A stretch of 39,006 nucleotides of DNA from Flavobacterium orientale (lineage in GTDB: Bacteria > Bacteroidota > Bacteroidia > Flavobacteriales > Flavobacteriaceae). Below are positions 8,962 to 16,003 of the stretch, in pieces; position 1 is the first letter of the stretch, and each line of letters begins with the position of its first letter. The translations under genes were made by a program, and so were the position numbers. A model generated the notes under the pieces. The model was not told the DNA's origin and made no database searches. It saw nothing but the letters and a program-made list of their open reading frames with translations. The stretch spans positions 65,730-104,735 of the forward strand of contig NZ_BMFG01000012.1 in NCBI RefSeq assembly GCF_014638005.1, in the 5' to 3' direction.

Positions 8962-9015
8962 ATTATTAGATTTTTGGATTGTTAGATTTTTCGAATAATC
9001 CAAAAATCTAATAAT
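8962..9015. repeat. Perfect 19-bp inverted repeat between prmA and clpS
   Basis: The left arm (8962-8980) and right arm (8997-9015) are perfect reverse complements of attattagatttttggatt, separated by 16 bp that again contain ttagattttt. The right arm includes the last codons and stop of prmA. The AT-rich hairpin could act as an attenuator or protect the 3' end of the prmA message; no T-tract follows it directly. Confidence 0.85.
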
Positions 9016-9862
9016 CCAAACTCCTATCTCCCAACTCATACTTCAAACTAACCCAATTGTTTCTTTCTAACGTTTTTTGAAGCGTCAATCCTAATGCAGT
9101 ACAAGCCGCATCTATAGCCGGAATATCTTCTGTATAAAACCCACTCAAAAATAATAAACCATTTTGATTTAAACAATTCACGTAAGTAACCATATCATTT
9201 AATAAAATATTTCGATTGATATTAGCAATGATGACATCATATTTTTGAAAAACCAACAACGAAGCATCTCCCTCATAAACGCTAATGTGTTGGCAATTAT
9301 TACGTTGGGCATTTTCAATAGAATTCAAATAACACCAATTGTCAATATCAATGGCATCAACAGGTTTTGCTCCTTTCATTTCGGCTAGAATGGCCAAAAT
9401 GGCTGTACCACAACCCATGTCAAGAGTGGTTTTATCCGTTAAATCATTTTCCAGTAAATGTTGAATCATCATGTGTGTCGTTTCATGATGTCCGGTTCCA
9501 AAACTCATTTTGGGCTCAATAACAATATCATATTCAGCAGCTGTCTTTGGATGAAAAGGAGCTCTTACATGACATGTTCCGTCCACATCAATGGGTTCAA
9601 AGTTTTTTTCCCATTCTTCATTCCAGTTCACTTGCTCGATTTCTTCAACCACATAACTAATTGTAAATTCCGGCGAACTTAAAATATAAATATCATCTAG
9701 GATAGTGTCGTCCCAAAGTTCTTTTTGAACATAAGCGGTGATGCCAAAATCAGTTTCAATAAAACTCTCAAAAGCTTTTTCGCCCAATTCGGCAATTAAT
9801 ATTTCGCAACCCAATTCTTTGGGCTCGATAGTAAAATGGTATCCTAGATAACTGTTTGACAT
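9008..9862 (-). CDS. prmA: Ribosomal protein L11 methyltransferase PrmA
   Basis: PrmA trimethylates ribosomal protein L11 with S-adenosylmethionine. The 284-aa product has the N-terminal L11-recognition domain and a Rossmann methyltransferase domain with the SAM motif LDMGCGTAILAILA, the acidic strand end DAIDIDNW, and VIIANINRNIL as the catalytic-side motif; MSFGTGHHETT is the family signature preceding motif I. The frame reaches 9886, but a TACCTTTG promoter box lies within that extension (9875-9882), so MSNSYLGY at 9862 is the start. The last residues (DY and stop) are encoded by the inverted repeat at 8962-9015, suggesting the repeat inserted into the gene end. Confidence 0.94.
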   Translation of the reverse strand: MSNSYLGYHFTIEPKELGCEILIAELGEKAFESFIETDFGITAYVQKELWDDTILDDIYILSSPEFTISYVVEEIEQVNWNEEWEKNFEPIDVDGTCHVRAPFHPKTAAEYDIVIEPKMSFGTGHHETTHMMIQHLLENDLTDKTTLDMGCGTAILAILAEMKGAKPVDAIDIDNWCYLNSIENAQRNNCQHISVYEGDASLLVFQKYDVIIANINRNILLNDMVTYVNCLNQNGLLFLSGFYTEDIPAIDAACTALGLTLQKTLERNNWVSLKYELGDRSLDY

Positions 9863-9874
9863 GCTTTTTTTTTG

Positions 9875-9882
9875 CAAAGGTA
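9875..9882 (-). promoter_or_regulatory. -7 promoter element of prmA-clpS operon
   Basis: The minus strand reads TACCTTTG, ending 12 bp before the prmA ATG. It excludes the longer start at 9886. Confidence 0.6.
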
Positions 9883-9922
9883 ACAATCTGTTTACAATAG
9901 TTTAACTTCTCAAAAATTAAAT

Positions 9923-9930
9923 TACTTTTG
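9923..9930 (+). promoter_or_regulatory. -7 promoter element of the porin gene
   Basis: The plus strand reads TACTTTTG, 23 bp upstream of the porin ATG at 9954. It is divergent from the prmA promoter. Confidence 0.6.
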
Positions 9931-9953
9931 CGGCATCAAAACAACACCTTATA

Positions 9954-11171
9954 ATGAAAAGAATTTTAGTGATTATTGTTGGGTTAACTTCCTTACTGTC
10001 AGCAGCACAGGAGGTTCAATTCAGTACAAAAGACAACGATTTAAAATTAGCTACTTTACCTTACTACAACTACGGTAGGGGATTAGGCTTGACTTCTCCC
10101 GACAGTATTTTTCAATTGAACATTCGCTTCAGAATGCAAAATAGAATGAGTTTTATTCAGTTGGAAGACCAAGAGGAAATCTTAGACGGACAAATTCGTC
10201 GTTTACGTTTGCGATTTGACGGGTATGTCGGAAATCCTAAATTTTTATATGCCATTCAATTGTCATTTGCTCCCGGTGATGTTGGGGTTATTGAAGATGG
10301 TGAAAATGTAAACATTATCCGTGATGCGGTGGTTTTTTATCGTCCGAATAAATACTGGAGCATCGCATTTGGTCAAACCAAACTTCCTGGAAACAGACAA
10401 AGGGTCAATTCTTCCGGAGCTTTGCAGTTAACAGACCGTACCATTAACAATGCCCGTTTTAACATCGATCGTGATTTTGGTGTGCAAACCTATTATTTGC
10501 ATGAAAAAAAAGACGCTTTTTCGTATAATTTGAAAACAGCTATTAGTACCGGAAATGGTAGAAATGTCACAAAAAACCCCGACAATGGCTACGCGTTAAC
10601 CGGAAAAGTAGAAGTGTTTCCAATGGGAAGTTTTACCAAAGACGGAACCACTTTTGAAGGAGATATTGCTCGAGAAAAAACACCAAAATTGATGTTGTCT
10701 GGTGTTCTACATAAAAATATAAGGGCTCGATTTACACAAGGTCAATTGGGAGATGATTTGTTTGACAAAAGAGACATGCAGTCGGTTTTATTGGATGCAA
10801 TGGTGAAATATGATGGTTGGTCATTTATGACAACCTACATGAATCGAACAGCCGATGATGCTATAACATTCAATCCTGAAGATGCAACAGATTTTAAATA
10901 TGTGTATATAGGAGAAGGAATGGATTATCAGTTGAGTTATTTATTTCTAAATAACATTGAAGTAATAGGACGTTTTTCAACTCAAAATGTACACGAAACA
11001 ATAAAATCTTTCACACCGGACACCAAACAATACAGCTTAGGGGTAACAAAATATTTTTGGGAACACGCGTTTAAAATTCAATCGGAATTCTCATTTGATC
11101 AATTGAGCTATGCTAACGGTAGTACTCGAGACAATTGGTACCTGCGTTTTCAAGTAGAAATTGGAATATAA
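9954..11171 (+). CDS. OprO/OprP-family porin
   Basis: The 405-aa product has a signal peptide (1-18, ending SAAQ) and beta-strand-rich sequence resembling phosphate-selective porins O and P: FQLNIRFRMQNRMSF, QIRRLRLRFDGYVGNPKFLYAIQLSF, and a C-terminal strand WYLRFQVEIGI. It should form an outer-membrane channel. Phosphate selectivity is a family name only; the lysine ladder cannot be judged from sequence alone, and many Bacteroidota members have no pho context. No pho genes are adjacent. A strong terminator follows at once, so it is monocistronic. Confidence 0.88.
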   Translation: MKRILVIIVGLTSLLSAAQEVQFSTKDNDLKLATLPYYNYGRGLGLTSPDSIFQLNIRFRMQNRMSFIQLEDQEEILDGQIRRLRLRFDGYVGNPKFLYAIQLSFAPGDVGVIEDGENVNIIRDAVVFYRPNKYWSIAFGQTKLPGNRQRVNSSGALQLTDRTINNARFNIDRDFGVQTYYLHEKKDAFSYNLKTAISTGNGRNVTKNPDNGYALTGKVEVFPMGSFTKDGTTFEGDIAREKTPKLMLSGVLHKNIRARFTQGQLGDDLFDKRDMQSVLLDAMVKYDGWSFMTTYMNRTADDAITFNPEDATDFKYVYIGEGMDYQLSYLFLNNIEVIGRFSTQNVHETIKSFTPDTKQYSLGVTKYFWEHAFKIQSEFSFDQLSYANGSTRDNWYLRFQVEIGI

Positions 11172-11191
11172 AGAGAATAGTTAGAAAACAA

Positions 11192-11227
11192 AAAACCCTT
11201 TTCAATTCGAAAAGGGTTTTCTTTTTT
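11192..11227. terminator. Rho-independent terminator after the porin gene
   Basis: AAACCCTTTTC and its complement GAAAAGGGTTT form an 11-bp stem around a short AATTC-type loop, followed by a T-rich run. An A-rich flank on the other side lets it also serve the convergent SRPBCC gene. Confidence 0.88.
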
Positions 11228-11246
11228 TATTTACTATGCTATAAAA

Positions 11247-11639
11247 CTAAAGTTTATGCATATTCTCCGATAACGTTTCTATAAACTTCGAAATGGGCCC
11301 TTTAATCATCATCGCCATCATCGGATTAAATTCACCGTTAAAAGTCAATTGCACTTCCGATTTTGTTTCAGAAAGAGGCACAATAGTTCCCGTTAAGGTA
11401 AAAGGTAATTTATCCGAAGCTGCACCCAAAACCACTTTATTGGTAGGTACCGTTTCTTTCATCTTCAGTTTGATTTCTGGCATACCTTTTAATCCAAAAA
11501 TAAACGAATCGTCTCCGGTTACTTCAAATTTGGAAATGCTGTCCGGCATTAACTTCTCAAAATTTCTTACATCACACAACGAATCAAATAGGTATTGCGT
11601 CGTTTTTTCTACTGTAACCTTTGGACTTTCTAAATTCAT
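11247..11639 (-). CDS. SRPBCC (START-like) domain protein
   Basis: The 130-aa cytoplasmic protein fits a single START/polyketide-cyclase-like fold: N-terminal strand, then LFDSLCDVRNFEKLMPDS (helical lid region), antiparallel strands and a long C-terminal helix (MIKGPISKFIETLSENM). The fold binds hydrophobic ligands; no ligand is known here. It lies 51 bp downstream of pyrE on the same strand and may be cotranscribed with it, although the gap carries TCACTAA-type repeat sequence. Confidence 0.8.
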   Translation of the reverse strand: MNLESPKVTVEKTTQYLFDSLCDVRNFEKLMPDSISKFEVTGDDSFIFGLKGMPEIKLKMKETVPTNKVVLGAASDKLPFTLTGTIVPLSETKSEVQLTFNGEFNPMMAMMIKGPISKFIETLSENMHKL

Positions 11640-11690
11640 TTTTTTTATTTCTAATCACTAATTACTACTCACTAATTACTCTTTCCTTCC
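11640..11690. repeat. Short TCACTAA-type repeat tract
   Basis: The pyrE/SRPBCC gap is almost entirely ctaatcactaattactactcac-like sequence on the plus strand, again without G. It is a minimal relative of the composite arrays at 4222-4442 and 15819-15998, lacking the TCTATTY part. Confidence 0.6.
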
Positions 11691-12338
11691 CTAAACATCC
11701 TTCCCCCAAGTAGCCGGACTCACCCGCCATTCCTGCAAAGCATGTTGTTCTTCCTCCGTAATGTATTGTTTGGCTACTGCTAACTCCAATAAATTATCAT
11801 AATTACTTAAAGTATGTAAAGTCACTCCGGCATTTTTAAAATTGTTTACCGAAACATCAAAACCATACGTAAAAATGGCAACCATCCCCTTGACAACCGC
11901 ACCCTCAGCTTTTAAAGCTTCAACAGCCATAAGGCTACTTCCTCCGGTGCTGATTAAATCTTCTACCACCACAACACTTTGTCCTTTTTGAAGAAATCCT
12001 TCAATCTGATTCTGACGTCCGTGTTTTTTTGGTTCCGGTCGCACATACACAAACGGAAGTCCCATGTATTCCGCAACAAGCATACCAATTCCGATAGCAC
12101 CGGTGGCAACTCCTGCAATTACATCGGGTTTTCCATAGTTTTTTTCTATATTTTTGGCAAACTCTTCCCGAATGTAATTCCGAATAGGCGGAAAAGAGAG
12201 GGTTATTCTATTGTCACAATAGATTGGCGAATTCCATCCTGAAGCCCATGTAAAAGGATTTTTAGGATTTAATTTAATTGCGTTTATTTGTAAAAGCAAT
12301 TCGGCAGTTTTTTTTGCTGTATCTTTATTAAAAATCAT
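11691..12338 (-). CDS. pyrE: Orotate phosphoribosyltransferase
   Basis: PyrE converts orotate and PRPP to orotidine 5'-phosphate in pyrimidine synthesis. The 215-aa product has the type I phosphoribosyltransferase PRPP loop VVVVEDLISTGGSS, the upstream VYVRPEPKKHGRQNQIEG loop with its Lys/His/Arg residues, and the N-terminal FTWASGWNSPIYCDNR substrate region. The frame extends to 12371, but a TACATTTG promoter box occupies 12343-12350, so translation must start at MIFNKDTA (12336-12338), only four bases after the box. Only 7 bp separate this start from the divergent NUDIX gene. Confidence 0.95.
   Translation of the reverse strand: MIFNKDTAKKTAELLLQINAIKLNPKNPFTWASGWNSPIYCDNRITLSFPPIRNYIREEFAKNIEKNYGKPDVIAGVATGAIGIGMLVAEYMGLPFVYVRPEPKKHGRQNQIEGFLQKGQSVVVVEDLISTGGSSLMAVEALKAEGAVVKGMVAIFTYGFDVSVNNFKNAGVTLHTLSNYDNLLELAVAKQYITEEEQHALQEWRVSPATWGKDV
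12320..12327 (+). promoter_or_regulatory. Possible -7 element of the NUDIX gene, inside pyrE
   Basis: The plus strand reads TATCTTTA (one mismatch to TAnnTTTG), 18 bp upstream of the NUDIX ATG and within the first codons of pyrE. Confidence 0.4.
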
Positions 12339-12342
12339 ACCA

Positions 12343-12350
12343 CAAATGTA
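12343..12350 (-). promoter_or_regulatory. -7 promoter element of pyrE
   Basis: The minus strand reads TACATTTG ending four bases before the pyrE ATG, and it overlaps the first codons of the NUDIX gene. The pyrE message is probably leaderless or nearly so. Confidence 0.65.
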
Positions 12351-12930
12351 TAAAGTTTTTGTGAACGACAAACCACTTTTTTTGACAAATCAAATTCAAA
12401 AGGAAACCGACTTTCAGTTGTTTTTACTGGAAAGTATTGATATTAAAGAACTTATTATCAAAATATTTAAAAATAAAGTGGACAAAGCTTTTTTATACCA
12501 TCCGGATGAAAAGGAAATGCTGAAAAAACTGAAAACTAAAATTCCTATCGAAAAGGCCGGAGGTGGGTTGGTTTACAACCAAAACAATGAAGTTTTATTT
12601 ATTTTTAGAAATAAAAAATGGGATTTACCCAAAGGCGGAATTGAAAAAGGGGAAGAAATTGAAGACACCGCCATCAGAGAAGTGGAAGAAGAAACCGGAG
12701 TAACCGGATTAAAAATCACAAAAAAATTACCAAAGACCTACCATATCTTTAAACGAAATGGTCGCTATAAATTAAAAATTACCCACTGGTTTGAAATGAA
12801 AACCAACTATAAAGGTACTTTAACCGCTCAAGCCAATGAAGGTATCGAAAAAGTAGTATGGAAAAACCCAGCCGAAATTGAAATGGCTTTAAAAAATTCG
12901 TACGAGAATATTAAGTTGTTATTTGAGTAA
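12346..12930 (+). CDS. NUDIX hydrolase
   Basis: The 194-aa protein has a NUDIX box at residues 97-119 (GGIEKGEEIEDTAIREVEEE followed by TGV), matching Gx5Ex7REUxEExGU completely, so hydrolase activity is expected. The N-terminal 70 residues are an unassigned extension; the NUDIX fold starts near AGGGLVYNQNNEVLFIF. Substrate class cannot be read from the box; a nucleoside diphosphate derivative or diadenosine polyphosphate is typical. It is divergent from pyrE with overlapping promoters, so pyrimidine synthesis and this hydrolase may be expressed in a linked way. A lipoprotein gene follows 23 bp downstream. Confidence 0.9.
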   Translation: MYKVFVNDKPLFLTNQIQKETDFQLFLLESIDIKELIIKIFKNKVDKAFLYHPDEKEMLKKLKTKIPIEKAGGGLVYNQNNEVLFIFRNKKWDLPKGGIEKGEEIEDTAIREVEEETGVTGLKITKKLPKTYHIFKRNGRYKLKITHWFEMKTNYKGTLTAQANEGIEKVVWKNPAEIEMALKNSYENIKLLFE

Positions 12931-12953
12931 GTTTTTAATCCATAAGATATAAA

Positions 12954-13577
12954 ATGTACAAATTTATATTTACACTAATTGTTTTCTTTTTTTTGGGATG
13001 TGCAAACGATAAAAAGAAAAAATTTGAGGCGAAAACTTCGAATAAGGATACTATTTATGAAAAGCTCTGGCTTTGTTATCCAACAATAGAAAATCTGGAT
13101 GAATGTATAGAATATTATATTTCCCCTTTAACGGATACAATTTATAATCAAATTAAAGTATTTACTAATGGAACATTAGATACATTAAAAAGTGAATTTT
13201 ATGATATCAATATTTTTAAAACAGAAAAAAGCAATGTCTACAGAGCTAATATTACACTGCACTCAAGATTTGATACACTTAAAATAAATCAAAAAAACCA
13301 ACGTACTTTTAAGATTTTATACATAGAATTTGACGGGAAATATTCAATTGGCTCAAAAGTATCCAAAACATCTAATTTTATTGAATTTGAATATATTAAT
13401 ACAAAAGATAATCATTTGACAGGCGTACTAGTTGACGACGTATTTCGTGACACAATTATCCAAAATGAAAGTCAACTTAATTATGGGAAAACGAGAATTT
13501 TGGTTGACACTCGAAATTCAACGGATAATTTATTTATATCTAATCGTAACTTTTTAAAAGAGAAGATAATAAAATAA
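12954..13577 (+). CDS. Predicted lipoprotein, unknown function
   Basis: The 207-aa product has a lipoprotein signal (FTLIVFFFLGC, Cys16) followed by a Lys-rich linker and a beta-rich mature domain. I recognise no family. Its codons are more A/T-rich than those of pyrE and the NUDIX gene, and it sits between the NUDIX gene and a MITE-like repeat, so it may be an accessory gene. The 23-bp gap to the NUDIX gene has no obvious promoter box, so read-through is likely. Confidence 0.65.
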   Translation: MYKFIFTLIVFFFLGCANDKKKKFEAKTSNKDTIYEKLWLCYPTIENLDECIEYYISPLTDTIYNQIKVFTNGTLDTLKSEFYDINIFKTEKSNVYRANITLHSRFDTLKINQKNQRTFKILYIEFDGKYSIGSKVSKTSNFIEFEYINTKDNHLTGVLVDDVFRDTIIQNESQLNYGKTRILVDTRNSTDNLFISNRNFLKEKIIK

Positions 13578-13676
13578 TATTTCTACCAATAACACCTAAA
13601 CTCAAATGTAGCTTCATTGCTTTTTGTACATAAAAGTTCCTTAAAAAAGTTCTAATTATAATTTAAATTACACCAG
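13578..13676. other. Intergenic leader of the MITE-like element with hairpin
   Basis: No gene is seen. A hairpin AATTACACC-AGTTG-GGTGTAATT (about 13666-13688) lies at the left end of the repeat element and could end transcription of the lipoprotein gene, although a T-tract is lacking. Confidence 0.5.
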
Positions 13677-13913
13677 TTGGGTGTAATTGGTAGAATATTT
13701 ATTTTTTAAAACATATATATTTTAACTACTGAGGAGATATAGCATAGTAAAAAAGGTAGAGATAGCCCAATTTCTTCATCTATTCGCTTTCGCTCGGGTC
13801 TTGGGTTCGCATAGCTATGATTTTCTATAAATAAGTGAAACGCCTTTCAAAATCTATGAAAATCTATGAATCTATGTGGTAAAAAAACATAAAAATTGAA
13901 TTTCACCCAACGG
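13677..13913. repeat. MITE-like dispersed repeat, copy 1
   Basis: The element is bounded by ttgggtgtaatt on the left and aatttcacccaa on the right, imperfect terminal inverted repeats (11 of 12 bases). Inside are the 10-bp palindrome CATAGCTATG, the phrase ttttctataaataagtg and three tatga-containing repeats ending in ctatgtggt. Copy 2 at 34488-34687 shares an 80-bp core (here 13810-13888) almost exactly. No coding capacity is seen. Confidence 0.8.
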
Positions 13914-13922
13914 GTTAAATAA

Positions 13923-15647
13923 CTATTCTAATAATCGATATACAGGATACAAATTATGCGTTTTCTCATAATACGCAGAATTTTTATAAATCCAATCCAA
14001 TTGGGCTCTTCCATTGGAAGCAAAGTCAGGTTCTGCATTTTTTTTGGCTTCAAAATCACTTTTTAATTTTAAATCTTTTTTTAATAATTCAGCGGCCAAA
14101 TCTTCAAAAACATAAGCAGAATAACCTTCCTTTTGCTGTAAAATGGCATCAAAGAAATTCCAATTAAAAAAGGAATCCGGTGCTTCCGGTTCTAAGGTTT
14201 CCATTAAATATTTTATGCCGGGTTGTTGGGTTGGAATAATATAATCTCCTTTCTTCAAAAGCATTTTGTCTTGATGTATCGAAACTTTTGTAGCAAAATG
14301 ATTGTAATGCCCTTCATAAGCAGTTGTACTGGTTTTAAAGTCAACAATGCGGTAATAGTCAACGTTTACCAAACTATCTTGTTGTAATGGCTTCATTTCA
14401 ATTTGGTTGGTTTTTAATAAATCAATCACATTCCACCATGATTTGGGAATGACATAGGCTTTCGGAATCACAACTTCTTTTGAAGGTAAATAATGCGTAT
14501 AATAGGATATTTGTTTTTCAAACGGCTTTTTAGAATCATAAAACAAACGGTCTTGACCGGTAACATCACTTTTTTTATAACCGGATGCATAACCTAAAAA
14601 TGGAATCTTTTTTACAATACTACTGTCCAATTTCCATTGAATCGGGTAGTTGGAATTGGTGGTGAATTGCTTCCAATTGTCACTTTTAAGCTTTTTTATT
14701 GTAGTGCTGTTCGTCGCTACATAAGCTATGGTTTCCAACATAAATTCATAAGTTACTTTTACACGATCCGAATATTTTTTCAACATATGGGTTTCCGGCA
14801 TGTAGCCAATTGTACCAAAAAGTGAGGTATAACCCGTGGAATACCTTGGCAAATCCATCATCTGACTAAATCCTTTTTCGGGTGTTGCTCCATAAACGGT
14901 TACATAGGGTACACTTTCAATTTTCTTCTTTTTTAGAGCTGCCATCAAAGCAGGCGTCATTTCATCTTGTAAAAACGCACCAATTTTGGTTCCTAGCTTT
15001 TGGTGTTGGGTTTGAATGTATGTGAAAACGTATTGATAATCAGCACCATTGCTTACGTGGTTATCAATAAAAACTTCAGGATTCACTTTGTGAAAAATTT
15101 CCGCAAAACTTCGTGCATTTTTGGTATCACTTTTCACAAAATCACGGTTTAAGTCGTAGTTTCTGGCATTACCACGAAAACCATACGCTTCCGGCCCGTT
15201 TTGATTGGCTCTGGAAAATGAGTTTCGGTTCAACGTGCCACCAATATTATAAGCAGGAATAAAAGCAACAATCGTATTCTTAGGGGCTTTAACTTTTCCA
15301 ACTGCTAAATCTCTCAAATAGAGTAACGAGGCATCATTACCGTCAGGTTCGCCGGGATGTATGGAATTGTTGATTAAAACTTTACTTTTTGGAGTGGCGA
15401 CTAATTCAAATTTTTTATCCACATCAAAAAGCACCAAATGAAGCGGTTCTCCGGAATCAGTCAGACCCATTTCAATCATTTTAACGGTTTCAAATTGCTT
15501 GTCCAAGAGTTGATAAAAAGCAATCAATTCTTCATAAGTAGCCGTTTGATCGCCATTTCCTTTTTCATAAGGGGTTTGAAATTGGGAGGAATTTTGGCTG
15601 TAAGAAGTTAAATAACTTAAAAATATAAGTGAGTATAATATCCGCAT
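13923..15647 (-). CDS. Secreted M14-family zinc carboxypeptidase
   Basis: The 574-aa product has a signal peptide (1-17) and an M14 peptidase domain. The zinc ligands HPGE (His97, Glu100) and DNHVSNG (His197) are visible, along with NYDLNRDF (substrate carboxylate region, 164-170) and RSFAEIFHKVNPEVFI. It should act in the periplasm or outside the cell on peptides or peptidoglycan-like substrates. The C-terminal 200 residues form an extra domain often seen in large Bacteroidota M14 proteins. The catalytic Glu was not located with certainty. It is monocistronic: a MITE-like element lies 9 bp after the stop and its own promoter lies upstream. Confidence 0.88.
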   Translation of the reverse strand: MRILYSLIFLSYLTSYSQNSSQFQTPYEKGNGDQTATYEELIAFYQLLDKQFETVKMIEMGLTDSGEPLHLVLFDVDKKFELVATPKSKVLINNSIHPGEPDGNDASLLYLRDLAVGKVKAPKNTIVAFIPAYNIGGTLNRNSFSRANQNGPEAYGFRGNARNYDLNRDFVKSDTKNARSFAEIFHKVNPEVFIDNHVSNGADYQYVFTYIQTQHQKLGTKIGAFLQDEMTPALMAALKKKKIESVPYVTVYGATPEKGFSQMMDLPRYSTGYTSLFGTIGYMPETHMLKKYSDRVKVTYEFMLETIAYVATNSTTIKKLKSDNWKQFTTNSNYPIQWKLDSSIVKKIPFLGYASGYKKSDVTGQDRLFYDSKKPFEKQISYYTHYLPSKEVVIPKAYVIPKSWWNVIDLLKTNQIEMKPLQQDSLVNVDYYRIVDFKTSTTAYEGHYNHFATKVSIHQDKMLLKKGDYIIPTQQPGIKYLMETLEPEAPDSFFNWNFFDAILQQKEGYSAYVFEDLAAELLKKDLKLKSDFEAKKNAEPDFASNGRAQLDWIYKNSAYYEKTHNLYPVYRLLE

Positions 15648-15665
15648 AGCATAGTTTTATGTTCT

Positions 15666-15696
15666 CAAATATATTGACTCTAAATTCAAATTCCAA
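15666..15696 (-). promoter_or_regulatory. Promoter of the M14 peptidase gene
   Basis: The minus strand has TTG (15694-15696), a 20-bp spacer and TATATTTG (15666-15673), then the ATG 18 bp downstream. This is a near-ideal Bacteroidota promoter. Confidence 0.6.
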
Positions 15697-15706
15697 ATCC
15701 CAATCT

Positions 15707-15780
15707 ACTACTGTCAAGCTGAACTTGTTTCAGCTTCTAGTTAATTATATCTAGTGTTTCTACAACAAGTTTAGAATGAT
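15707..15780. repeat. Inverted-repeat-rich intergenic element
   Basis: The sequence gtcaagctgaacttgtttca resembles a motif found repeatedly between genes in Bacteroidota genomes. AAGCTGAA-CTTG-TTTCAGCTT makes one hairpin, and aacttgtt pairs with aacaagtt about 40 bp later. No gene is supported. Confidence 0.5.
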
Positions 15781-15854
15781 AATGTAAAAACTCTTTTCGA
15801 ACTTACACATAACATAAGAATAACCAATCACTAATCACTAATTACCTTTTATTT

Positions 15855-15982
15855 TCTATTCTCTATTTTCTATTTTCTATTCTCTATTTTCTATTTTCTA
15901 AATTTTCACTAATCACTAATCACTAATCACTAATCACTAATCACTAATCACCAATCACCAATCACTAATCACCAATCACCAA
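15855..15982. repeat. Composite heptad array: (TCTATTY)6 then (CACTAAT)11
   Basis: Six TCTATTY heptads (15855-15896) are followed by TCTAAATTTT and then about eleven CACTAAT/CACCAAT heptads (15907-15982). The plus strand has no G from 15819 to 15998. Borders match the array at 4261-4393, but the copy numbers are reversed (19 and about 3 there). The array runs directly into the helicase promoter. Confidence 0.93.
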
Positions 15983-15991
15983 CTTTTCAAC

Positions 15992-15999
15992 TATCTTTG
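15992..15999 (+). promoter_or_regulatory. -7 promoter element of the DEAD-box helicase
   Basis: The plus strand reads TATCTTTG ending four bases before the ATG at 16004, so the transcript should be leaderless or have a leader of very few bases. Confidence 0.65.
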
Positions 16000-16003
16000 C
16001 AAA

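Noticed and set aside
11293..11661. Plus-strand 122-aa ORF
   Set aside because: It is fully antisense to the SRPBCC gene, whose fold is recognisable.
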